Below are positions 42,468-48,960 of a stretch of DNA of 48,960 bases, one piece after another. The notes beneath the pieces were generated by a model. That model searched no databases, was not told the origin of the DNA, and saw only the letters and a list, made by a program, of their open reading frames with translations. The position numbers were made by a program, and so were the translations under genes. Origin of the DNA: DATDAW01 sp036525185 (lineage in GTDB: Bacteria > Verrucomicrobiota > Verrucomicrobiia > Chthoniobacterales > DASVRZ01); assembly GCA_036525185.1 (NCBI GenBank), contig DATDAW010000005.1, positions 1 through 48,960 of the forward strand. The letters run 5' to 3'. Position 1 is the first letter of the stretch. Each line of letters opens with the position of its first letter.

Positions 42468-43727
42468 TCACTGTTTCCCGGGCTTAAATACGCCTGTGAT
42501 CAAGCGCGCAGCTTTGCCGAAGGTCAGGTACGAATAGATCCACTGTGAAAAGACGAGGAACTGGTTCCGCAAGCTTACGATGAAAACAAGGTGAACGAAC
42601 AACCAGGCTGCCCACGCCGGGAAGCCGGTTAACTTAACGAATTTCAAGTCTGCGACGGCGTGGTTCCGGCCGATGGTCGCCATGCTGCCTTTGTCGAAAT
42701 ACCGAAATGTGGTGGTAGGCTGTCCCTCCGCAAGCAATCGAGCATTCTTGCCCGCATGTTTGCCCATTTGCATTGCAACGGGCGAGATGCCCGGCAGCGG
42801 ACGGTCCTGACCTTTCGGCGTTAACGCTGCCAAATCGCCCACGGCGAAAATCTCGGGGTGACCCTTCACCGACAAATCCTGCTCTACGATGACCCGGCCA
42901 GCACGGTCGGTCTCGGCGCCGAGCATTTTTCCGAGCGGTGAGGCCGCATTGCCGGCCGCCCAGACGATGGTTTTCGCGGAAATGTGTTCGTCCGGAATAT
43001 CGACTCCGGTCGCGTCCACATTTTTCACCATCACACCGGTTCGAACGTCCACGCCGATCTCGGCAAGTGATTTGCGGGCCGATTCGGACAAATCTTCGGC
43101 AAACATCGGCAGAACCCGAGGAGCCGCATCGAGCAGGATAACCTTGGTTTCCTTCGGGTCCATCCTGCGAAAATCGCGAACAAGAGCCTGGTGCGCGAGT
43201 TCCGCGATCGCGCCGGCCATTTCCACCCCGGTCGGGCCGCCGCCGATGACGACGAACGTGAGGGCCTGTTTGCGTTCCTCGGGCGTGTGGGCTTTTTCGG
43301 CGAGTTCGAAAGCAGTCAGAATACGACGACGGAGTTCAACGGCGTCTTCGAGGGTTTTCAAACCGGGCGCGAATTGCTCCCATTCTGGTTTTCCGAAATA
43401 GGAGTGCCGCGCTCCGGCGGCAACAATGAGATAGTCATAATCAAACGTTCCGTCCGACGTGATGACTTTCTTGTTATCCGGCTCGATGCCGGTGACTTCG
43501 GTCCAAATAACCGAGATATTCTTGTCGTCACGCAGGAGGAACCGTAGGGGCTGGGCGATGTTTGCAGGCGAAAGCCCTGCCGTGGCTACTTGGTAGAGAA
43601 GAGGCTGGAAGAGGTGGTGGTTCGCCCGGTCGATGAGCGTGACGTCAATCTCCGTATTCGCGAGAACTTTTGCCGCGGCGAGGCCTCCGAAGCCTCCCCC
43701 GATGATGACTGCTTTTTTGTTGGGCAT
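42468..43727 (-). CDS. ndh: Type II NADH dehydrogenase
   Basis: Membrane-peripheral NADH:quinone oxidoreductase that does not pump protons. The 419-residue flavoprotein has the FAD motif AVIIGGGFGGLAAAK, NHHLFQPLLYQVATAGLSP, the NADH motif VVIGGGPTGVEMAG, AAPRVLPMF, FAVGDLAAL and the hydrophobic C-terminal FPAWAAWLFVHLVFIVSL that anchors it to the membrane. All key motifs are intact. It is on the same strand as the IscR-like gene, 67 bases downstream of it, and might be controlled with it. Confidence 0.93.
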   Translation of the reverse strand: MPNKKAVIIGGGFGGLAAAKVLANTEIDVTLIDRANHHLFQPLLYQVATAGLSPANIAQPLRFLLRDDKNISVIWTEVTGIEPDNKKVITSDGTFDYDYLIVAAGARHSYFGKPEWEQFAPGLKTLEDAVELRRRILTAFELAEKAHTPEERKQALTFVVIGGGPTGVEMAGAIAELAHQALVRDFRRMDPKETKVILLDAAPRVLPMFAEDLSESARKSLAEIGVDVRTGVMVKNVDATGVDIPDEHISAKTIVWAAGNAASPLGKMLGAETDRAGRVIVEQDLSVKGHPEIFAVGDLAALTPKGQDRPLPGISPVAMQMGKHAGKNARLLAEGQPTTTFRYFDKGSMATIGRNHAVADLKFVKLTGFPAWAAWLFVHLVFIVSLRNQFLVFSQWIYSYLTFGKAARLITGVFKPGKQ

Positions 43728-43794
43728 ATCCTAATGTGAAAGCGCTCCCACGGGGGACCGGAACGCGGTTTGTAGGTGGTTGATTGGTGGTTGT

Positions 43795-44241
43795 TTAAAT
43801 GTCAAACGCGAGAACAAGCCGATGACGACCCAAAGCGAGCAAATCGTCAATCGTTTTTCCAAAAAGAACTGCATCTAATTGCTCTCGCACCCCTCGCATG
43901 AACTGCCGCAGCTCGCATTGGGCCGGATCCGGGCACGTGCATTTCTCCTGCGGGCGTTCGAGGGCACAAGCGATCGGCGCAATCGGACCGTCGAGAAGTT
44001 CAATGACTTCGCCTACGGAAATCTCGCCAGGCCGTTTTTGAAGGGTGTAACCGCCGCCGACGCCGCGTTTACTGCCAAGAAGTCCGCCGTTACGCAGGGC
44101 CAGCAGGATTTGTTCGAGGTATTTTACCGGTATATTCTCGCTACGTGACAGTTCCTGGATCTGGTGAACCCTTCCCGCTGGTTCCCGAGCCATAGCGATG
44201 AGTGCGCGCAGGGCGTATTCAGCTTTTCGGGATATCCGCAT
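43795..44241 (-). CDS. Rrf2/IscR-like Fe-S regulator
   Basis: Transcription factor of 148 residues with a winged helix (MRISRKAEYALRALIAMA, NIPVKYLEQILLALRNGG, GVGGGYTL) and a C-terminal cysteine cluster at 92, 101, 103 and 109 (ACALERPQEKCTCPDPAQCE) able to hold an Fe-S cluster. IscR uses three cysteines plus a histidine; four cysteines here is a variant. The start at 44241 has TTGGAG upstream, and the frame beyond it is not family-like. The gene is divergent from the hydroxyacid dehydrogenase gene and precedes ndh. Targets are unknown. Confidence 0.85.
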   Translation of the reverse strand: MRISRKAEYALRALIAMAREPAGRVHQIQELSRSENIPVKYLEQILLALRNGGLLGSKRGVGGGYTLQKRPGEISVGEVIELLDGPIAPIACALERPQEKCTCPDPAQCELRQFMRGVREQLDAVLFGKTIDDLLALGRHRLVLAFDI

Positions 44242-44251
44242 CTCCAACTTA

Positions 44252-44287
44252 TAAATGCAGAACGTTGAATATAGAATGCAGAAGTTT
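44252..44287. repeat. GCAGAA-type spacer element
   Basis: ATAAATGCAGAACGTTGAAT, then ATAGAATGCAGAAG. The same words occur in reverse orientation at 9379-9405 (CTTCTGCATTCTGCATTC) and in a related form at 12779-12810. It lies in the divergent gap between the Rrf2-like and hydroxyacid dehydrogenase genes. Confidence 0.45.
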
Positions 44288-44388
44288 GGCTTGATTGCGA
44301 CTTTGCGCCCGTTTGAGCACCGGATCTTGCGCCTGCTAAATTCTAAGATGATTTGGATTTTTCGACAAACCGTGCAACCAGAACTCCG

Positions 44389-45363
44389 ATGAACCAACTG
44401 AAAATCTTCTCCGACGCCAATCTGTCCGAGTCCGCCTTCGAACTCCTGAAGGACGGCGTCCAGCCGCTTGAACTCGTTCTGCCAGCGAAACCTGCCGCAT
44501 CCGTCCTCGCTCTGGCCGAACCCGATCCCGCTTTTGCAACCGCGGAAATCGCATTTGGTCAACCTGATATCGAAAGCGTCCTCAGTTCCAGAAAGCTGCG
44601 ATGGCTACAGCTGAGTTCGGCTGGCTATACGCGCTACGACACGCCGCAATTTCGCGAAGCGGCCAAAGAGCGGGGACTTTTTGTCACCAACAGCTCGAGC
44701 GTTTACGATGACGCCTGCGCCGAACACGTGTTTTCATTTATGGTCGCTCAATCGCGCCGGCTGCCGGTGTCGCTTGCGACGCGACTGCCGAATACGGATC
44801 CGCGCTGGATGGAACTCCGCAACAGCTACGTGCCGCTCCGCGGTTCCAACGTGCTCATTCTCGGCTACGGAGCGATCGCGAAAAAACTCCGGGCATTGTT
44901 GTCGCCATTCGAGACGCGGATCACGGCGTTCCGGCGGAAACCGCGCGGCGATGAAGGCGTTCCGGTGGTCACGGCGGCCGATTTGCCTGCAGCGCTCGAG
45001 AAAGCCGATCACGTCGTCAACATTCTACCCGGCAGTGCTGCAACCGATGGATTCCTCAGCAAGGAACGTTTCCATACGATGAAACCCGGCGCGGTTTTCT
45101 ATAATATCGGCCGTGGCTCGACGGTCGATCAGGAGGCGCTCTACGAAGCCCTGCATTCCGGACATCTCGACGCGGCCTGGCTCGATGTCTGCGATCCGGA
45201 ACCGCTCCCGAAAAATCATCCGTTGCTCACACTGAAAAACTGCTTCATCACGCCGCACACAGCGGGTGGACACCGGAATGAATCCGCTACACTTGTCCGT
45301 CATTTCCTGCTCAATCTGAGGAATTTCCTCGACGAAGAGCCGCTCGTGGACCGGATTTTTTAA
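44389..45363 (+). CDS. D-2-hydroxyacid dehydrogenase
   Basis: NAD(P)-dependent oxidoreductase of 324 residues. The Rossmann motif LILGYGAIAKKLRALLSPF and the catalytic trio are present: Arg in NIGRGSTVDQ, Glu in VCDPEPLP and His in ITPHTAGGH. This matches the glyoxylate/hydroxypyruvate reductase and phosphoglycerate dehydrogenase superfamily; the substrate cannot be named. I chose the ATG at 44389 (MNQLKIFSDANLSE). Its stop codon touches the palindromic repeat that begins mobA. Confidence 0.88.
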   Translation: MNQLKIFSDANLSESAFELLKDGVQPLELVLPAKPAASVLALAEPDPAFATAEIAFGQPDIESVLSSRKLRWLQLSSAGYTRYDTPQFREAAKERGLFVTNSSSVYDDACAEHVFSFMVAQSRRLPVSLATRLPNTDPRWMELRNSYVPLRGSNVLILGYGAIAKKLRALLSPFETRITAFRRKPRGDEGVPVVTAADLPAALEKADHVVNILPGSAATDGFLSKERFHTMKPGAVFYNIGRGSTVDQEALYEALHSGHLDAAWLDVCDPEPLPKNHPLLTLKNCFITPHTAGGHRNESATLVRHFLLNLRNFLDEEPLVDRIF

Positions 45364-45437
45364 TTTTTGATTTTCGATGCCAGATTTTCGATTGTTGCTG
45401 GGGCAATTTCTCAAATCGAAAATCGAGAATCAAAAAT
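45363..45437. repeat. GATTTTCGATT-type palindromic repeat overlapping mobA start
   Basis: Left arm ATTTTTGATT...GATTTTCGATTG and right arm CAAATCGAAAATC...AATCAAAAAT are near-perfect inverted copies. The element begins at the last base of the previous gene's stop codon and runs into the first 24 codons of the mobA frame, including the TTG start. The word family also lies before mutL. Confidence 0.7.
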
Positions 45438-45987
45438 ACAGAATCCAAGCTTCGCCGCCGTCCTGCTCGCGGGCGGCGGCTCGACACGAATGGGCCGCGA
45501 TAAGGCGCTCCTTCCCTTGCCGGACGGGCGCCTGCTCTGGCAACGCCAATGGGAAATCCTGCTGTCGCTTTCGCCAAACCAATGCCTGATTTCCGGCTAT
45601 TTTCGGGAGGGCTTTCCCAAGGAATCGGTTGTTGCTGATCCTCAACCTGGTCTGGGCCCCCTTGCCGGCGTTGCAGCAGCTCTTGGAGCGGTTGATGCTC
45701 CATTTTTGCTGGTTCTCGCTGTCGACATGCCAGCGATGACGGCGGAATTCTTATCCTGCCTGTTGGGAGTTGGCTCCGGCGTCGTTCCGTGCCGCGGGGG
45801 TTGGTTTGAACCCCTTGCCGCTGTTTATCCTAAAGCGGCGCTCCCTATCGCCGAGGCCTGCTTGAAAACAAGCGACCGTTCCCTTCAGACATTTGTCCGC
45901 AGATTGCTGGAGGCTGGGCTCGTAAACGTCATCGACATCCCGCCGGAAAAGGATCATCTCTTTGCGAACTGGAACAAAGCATCCTGA
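45367..45987 (+). CDS. mobA: Molybdenum cofactor guanylyltransferase
   Basis: Adds GMP to molybdopterin to form the guanine-dinucleotide cofactor. The 206-residue frame shows AAVLLAGGGSTRMGRDKALL at 30-49 (the NTP-binding loop), DPQPGLGPLAGVAAAL, AVDMPAM and CRGGWFEPLAAVY. The protein proper should begin near Phe29. The only standard in-frame start is the TTG at 45367, three bases after the previous stop, and the first 25 or so residues are encoded by the palindromic repeat. It is convergent with fdhD, which also serves Mo/W-bis-MGD enzymes. Confidence 0.85.
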   Translation: MIFDARFSIVAGAISQIENRESKIQNPSFAAVLLAGGGSTRMGRDKALLPLPDGRLLWQRQWEILLSLSPNQCLISGYFREGFPKESVVADPQPGLGPLAGVAAALGAVDAPFLLVLAVDMPAMTAEFLSCLLGVGSGVVPCRGGWFEPLAAVYPKAALPIAEACLKTSDRSLQTFVRRLLEAGLVNVIDIPPEKDHLFANWNKAS

Positions 45988-46012
45988 TTTTTCATGTCCT
46001 CCCGGAAGCTTG

Positions 46013-46840
46013 TCAGATATTCAGCCGCTCCGGATCGCAGTAGAGGTTGAACCTCCTGTTCCTTACAAATCCAGCCAGTGTAATGCCGTTGATCTGGGCC
46101 ATTTCAACGGCCAGACTCGACGGCGCACCTACGGCGGCGACGATCCGAATTCCTGCCGTAACCGCTTTTTGGATGAGTTCGAACCCTGCGCGTCCGCTCA
46201 GAAACAGCACCCGGTTTGCAAACGGCGGTTTCTGATGGGCCAGAAGCTGGGCGCCGATTAATTTATCCACCGCATTGTGACGACCTACATCCTCCCGGAT
46301 GTCGACCAAATTGCCTTCTGGATCAAACAAGGCCGCAGCGTGCAACCCGCCGGTCGAGCTGAAAAGGGTTTGCGCCGACTTCAGTGCATTTGGTAATTGA
46401 TGAATCACTTCCGCGTTTACGAAAAGAGATGGCGACTCTGCGTGCAAAGCGGGGCGATCAAACTGCAACTGCTCCAACGACGTTTTGCCGCATACGCCGC
46501 AGCTTGAGGACGTATAAAAATTCCGCTCCAGCCGTCGCAGATCGACAGTTATGCCCGGTTTGAGCGCGAGTCGGACCCTATTTTCATCTGAGGTTTCGAT
46601 GCGATCGATCTGCTCCACGTCTTGCAGAATCCCTTCGGCAAACAACAGCCCGGCAGCCAGTTCGGCATCATTTCCAGGCGTTCGCATGGTCACCGACACA
46701 GTTCGGTTTACCCGCTGTTTGCCACGCTCGAAGCTCAGTTGAATCTCCAACGGTTCTTCCGTGGCCACCAAATCGGTTTCCACCCTCGACTTGCCGTTGT
46801 CGATTCGCCGAACGACGCATTTTCGAACACTGCTGTTCAC
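46013..46840 (-). CDS. fdhD: Formate dehydrogenase accessory sulfurtransferase FdhD
   Basis: Transfers sulfur from a cysteine desulfurase to the bis-MGD cofactor of formate dehydrogenase. The 275-residue protein has the reactive pair Cys114 and Cys117 in SSSCGVCGKTSLEQ, TGGLHAAALFDPEGNLVDI, EDVGRHNAVDKLIG and RAGFELIQKAVTAGI. Length and motifs are standard. The start overlaps the VOC gene by 4 bases, indicating one transcript. No formate dehydrogenase is in the window; a client should be elsewhere. Confidence 0.95.
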   Translation of the reverse strand: MNSSVRKCVVRRIDNGKSRVETDLVATEEPLEIQLSFERGKQRVNRTVSVTMRTPGNDAELAAGLLFAEGILQDVEQIDRIETSDENRVRLALKPGITVDLRRLERNFYTSSSCGVCGKTSLEQLQFDRPALHAESPSLFVNAEVIHQLPNALKSAQTLFSSTGGLHAAALFDPEGNLVDIREDVGRHNAVDKLIGAQLLAHQKPPFANRVLFLSGRAGFELIQKAVTAGIRIVAAVGAPSSLAVEMAQINGITLAGFVRNRRFNLYCDPERLNI

Positions 46841-47202
46841 TCTGTTTGCGAATGCAACGCAATGCGGTTTCCCTCAGAATCCAAAATCAATGCCCGGAAT
46901 CCGTGGGGGGCAATGGACTCCTTGGGTTGAAGAATCTCACCGCCGTTGGATTGGACCGCTTCGATCGCGGCGTTCAGGCGTCCCTCCACGGAGAGGTAAA
47001 TCAACGGACCTTTTTGCGCCGGGATATTGTCCTTCATAACGGCCAGGCAACCCGAGGCTCCAACCTCGGCGTTCGGAAGGACAGAAAGTTCCATCCCAGG
47101 GACTTCGAAAACCGGTTTGGCCAGGACCGTCGAGTAAAATCGCGTCGCCCGTGCGAGATTTGTGACGGGAATATCGGCCCAAACGAGAATATTCGCGCTC
47201 AT
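46837..47202 (-). CDS. VOC-family (glyoxalase-like) protein
   Basis: Small 121-residue vicinal-oxygen-chelate protein beginning MSANILVWADIPVTNLARAT, with RFYSTVLAKPVFEVPGME in the middle and ILDSEGNRIALHSQ at the end, the paired beta-alpha-beta-beta-beta pattern of the family. The specific reaction is unknown. I chose the start at 47202; the frame extends 19 codons upstream without family similarity. It precedes fdhD with a 4-base overlap and is divergent from the OlsB-like gene. Confidence 0.8.
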   Translation of the reverse strand: MSANILVWADIPVTNLARATRFYSTVLAKPVFEVPGMELSVLPNAEVGASGCLAVMKDNIPAQKGPLIYLSVEGRLNAAIEAVQSNGGEILQPKESIAPHGFRALILDSEGNRIALHSQTE

Positions 47203-47341
47203 AAGCAGAGAAAAAAAGTCCAGCTTTCGCAACCTTGCACTCAACGAAAACTGCGGCAAGCGGGATCCGGCGCCTCCTGGAGCGGGCTGTTGGGTGGTAT
47301 TGAGGTTTTTTGAATTTCAGGGCAGGATCGTTGTAACCGAA

Positions 47342-48160
47342 ATGTCACGCCGATTCCACATGACCGGTACACAGTATGGCCAGTTGTTGCCGATGATTTT
47401 ACCCTCAGCGCCGCCTTCAGTCGGCGCCTCCATCCTCTGCGGAACTCAATCGTATTCCGTCCGGATTGCCAAAAGCCGTCAAGACCTCGAGAAGGCCCAA
47501 CGGCTTCGCTTTGAAGTCTTCAACCTGGAACTTCACGAAGGGCTCGATTCGGCTTATTTGACGGGACTAGACTGTGATCCTTTTGACGAGGTCTGCGACC
47601 ACTTGCTGGTCGAGCATATCGCAAGTAGCACGATTGTAGGCACTTATCGGCTGCAAACGGGCCTCATCGCAGCTGCGGGGAAAGGGTATTACAGTGCCAA
47701 CGAGTTTGATTTTTCGCCTTTTGAATCGATCCGCCACGAATTGGTTGAGGCAGGCCGGGCCTGCGTTCATTCGGATCATCGAAACCTGTCCGTCATCCAT
47801 CTGCTTTGGCGTGGCATCGCGCTTTATAGCCAGGCTCGGGGGGTGCGTTACCTTATCGGCTGTAGTTCGATCAATTCTCAGGACCCTGCGGAAGGCTGGG
47901 GAACCTACAAATTTCTCGAGGCCAACGCCCTGGTCGAACCCCGTTTTCGGACAACGCCATTGCAAGGACTCGAACTCCCCACCTCGTCGGACACCCTGAG
48001 AACCGTCAGGCCACCGCGCCTTTTGCGGGCATATTTGACCGTGGGCGCCAAGGTTTGTGGCCCGCCTGCAATCGATCGTGAGTTCCGCACGATTGATTTC
48101 CTGACGTTTATGGATTTGGAAGGCGTTCCGGACAGCGTCCGAACACACTTTCTGGTCTGA
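47342..48160 (+). CDS. OlsB-like GNAT acyltransferase (ornithine lipid type)
   Basis: The 272-residue product matches the acyl-ACP-dependent N-acyltransferases: SVRIAKSRQDLEKAQRLRFE, VFNLELHEGLDSAYLTGLDC, CDHLLVEHIASSTIVGTYRL and VEAGRACVHSDHRN. OlsB acylates the amino group of ornithine with a 3-hydroxyacyl chain. The ATG at 47342 is the best start; one at 47360 is possible. It lies 11 bases upstream of a PlsC-type gene, the OlsA position, which supports an ornithine or related aminolipid. Substrate choice among amino acids is not settled. Confidence 0.8.
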   Translation: MSRRFHMTGTQYGQLLPMILPSAPPSVGASILCGTQSYSVRIAKSRQDLEKAQRLRFEVFNLELHEGLDSAYLTGLDCDPFDEVCDHLLVEHIASSTIVGTYRLQTGLIAAAGKGYYSANEFDFSPFESIRHELVEAGRACVHSDHRNLSVIHLLWRGIALYSQARGVRYLIGCSSINSQDPAEGWGTYKFLEANALVEPRFRTTPLQGLELPTSSDTLRTVRPPRLLRAYLTVGAKVCGPPAIDREFRTIDFLTFMDLEGVPDSVRTHFLV

Positions 48161-48171
48161 TTTATTTTTTC

Positions 48172-48885
48172 ATGACCGGCTGGTTACGTCTCCCTGCGCT
48201 GGCGCTTTTAATTGCGCGAATGCTCCTGACTCGGCAGAGGCTGGTCGATCGCGGTCAATGGCTTTCCGAAGGCTCGAAAGTTTGCTGCCGGGATATCCTG
48301 GATTTGCGCGTCGAATTTTCCGGCAAGCTGCCAGGACGCGGCCTGTTGGTCGCGAATCACCTCAGCTACATCGACATCATTGCGTTGTCGTCGATCCTGC
48401 CCTGCCGGTTCATTGCAAAGAGCGAAGTCGCGAACTGGCCAATTTTTGGTTTGATGGCCAAGAGATCGCGCACCTTATTCATTGACAGGGAGTTGCGCCG
48501 TGACGTTTCCCGAATGAACGACTTGGTCCGCATCGCGCTCCAAGAGCCGGTGCCGCTCGTTCTCTTTCCCGAAGGAACGAGCTCCGACGGCTCGAGTGTC
48601 CTGCCTTTCCGTCCCTCCCTGCTCGAACCTGCCCTGAAAAGTGGGAGCCCGATCACGCCCGTCGGCATTTCGTATCCGGATAAAGCGAGCGAAGTCGTCC
48701 CGTGGTATGGCGACATGACTCTGGCCCCGCATTTGTTTAACCTGCTCAAGCATCGCAATCTCGGGGTGCACTTCTTTTTCGGCGAGTCACGTGTGATCGA
48801 CACCGATCGCAAAACGGCAGCTCGGCAGCTCCACGACGAAGTCGTCGAACTGCGGTCAGGAAAAACAATCCCCGCCCGAGTCTGA
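48172..48885 (+). CDS. PlsC/OlsA-type acyltransferase
   Basis: 1-acyl-glycerol-3-phosphate-type acyltransferase of 237 residues with an N-terminal hydrophobic segment, NHLSYID at 62-68 (catalytic His63 and Asp68), RFIAKSEVANWPIFG, RSRTLFIDRE, and FPEGTSSDGSS at 132-142. Either it acylates lysophosphatidate, or, paired with the preceding OlsB-like gene, it adds the second acyl chain of an aminolipid as OlsA does. The two genes are separated by only 11 bases. The remaining 75 bases of the window show nothing further. Confidence 0.88.
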   Translation: MTGWLRLPALALLIARMLLTRQRLVDRGQWLSEGSKVCCRDILDLRVEFSGKLPGRGLLVANHLSYIDIIALSSILPCRFIAKSEVANWPIFGLMAKRSRTLFIDRELRRDVSRMNDLVRIALQEPVPLVLFPEGTSSDGSSVLPFRPSLLEPALKSGSPITPVGISYPDKASEVVPWYGDMTLAPHLFNLLKHRNLGVHFFFGESRVIDTDRKTAARQLHDEVVELRSGKTIPARV

Positions 48886-48960
48886 TGTTTGCCTAAGGGC
48901 CAGGAGATGGGTGGCAACCAAATCTTCTCCGCTCTTACTCTTACTCGAGGCTGGCTGAGC

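Noticed and set aside
47162..47341. Longer start for the OlsB-like protein
   Set aside because: The 60 extra residues overlap the start of the divergent VOC gene and do not resemble the family.

Overview
The window carries about 42 protein genes, densely packed on both strands, with no rRNA, no tRNA, no CRISPR array and no recognisable transposase. Gene content and style suggest a free-living, GC-rich, Gram-negative heterotroph of the Planctomycetota/Verrucomicrobiota type, most likely Verrucomicrobiota close to the Spartobacteria/Chthoniobacterales. This is an inference from the mix of genes (HPr plus HPr kinase, a MutL with the endonuclease motif, a sialate O-acetylesterase, a C39-like peptidase, many proline-rich or hypothetical membrane proteins) and from degenerate palindromic intergenic repeats. 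It is not proven by a marker gene.

Layout. 1-7.4 kb: a proline-rich tail-anchored protein, a secreted prolyl oligopeptidase, a ketosynthase/SRPBCC pair, two divergent lipoproteins (TPR-LysM and BON-like) and a ThuA-like protein. 7.4-18.3 kb: housekeeping genes (lysA, recO, der, pgsA, an IscA-type Fe-S protein, mutL, nnr) with a secreted C39-like peptidase and an unknown membrane protein. 18.4-25.7 kb: a small DUF1328 membrane protein, a GPH-type sugar symporter, a homocysteine S-methyltransferase-like enzyme, a TolB/TPR regulator-like protein and a sialate O-acetylesterase. 25.8-29.3 kb: a ferric-type ABC transporter missing its permease, divergent from a Fur-family regulator. 29.3-31.5 kb: one 732-residue frame fusing a low-molecular-weight phosphatase, ribose-5-phosphate isomerase B and serine hydroxymethyltransferase. 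31.6-38.7 kb: a sigma-like/anti-sigma-like pair, a PQQ-type sugar dehydrogenase, a YuiH-like molybdoenzyme, and cysJ-cysI sulfite reductase. 39-43.7 kb: a diacylglycerol-kinase-like protein, an unusual shikimate dehydrogenase, ptsH-hprK and a type II NADH dehydrogenase. 43.8-48.9 kb: an IscR-like Rrf2 regulator, a hydroxyacid dehydrogenase, mobA, fdhD, a VOC protein and an OlsB-like/PlsC pair.

The genes suggest several joint activities: assimilatory sulfate reduction (cysJI), molybdenum cofactor maturation (mobA, fdhD) serving Mo enzymes such as the YuiH-like one, metal-responsive uptake (Fur plus ABC parts), a regulatory HPr/HPr-kinase pair with no PTS permease nearby, and membrane lipid synthesis (pgsA, and possibly ornithine lipid through OlsB/PlsC).

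The most notable observations are the triple phosphatase-RpiB-GlyA fusion; three dispersed inverted repeats with arms like TGTCACACGGAGCC, two of which bracket the solute-binding protein gene exactly where a permease would be expected; a palindromic AT-rich repeat that supplies the only normal start codon of mobA; and a sigma-like protein that appears to lack the promoter-melting part of region 2. All functional calls rest on reading motifs by eye; no database search was run.
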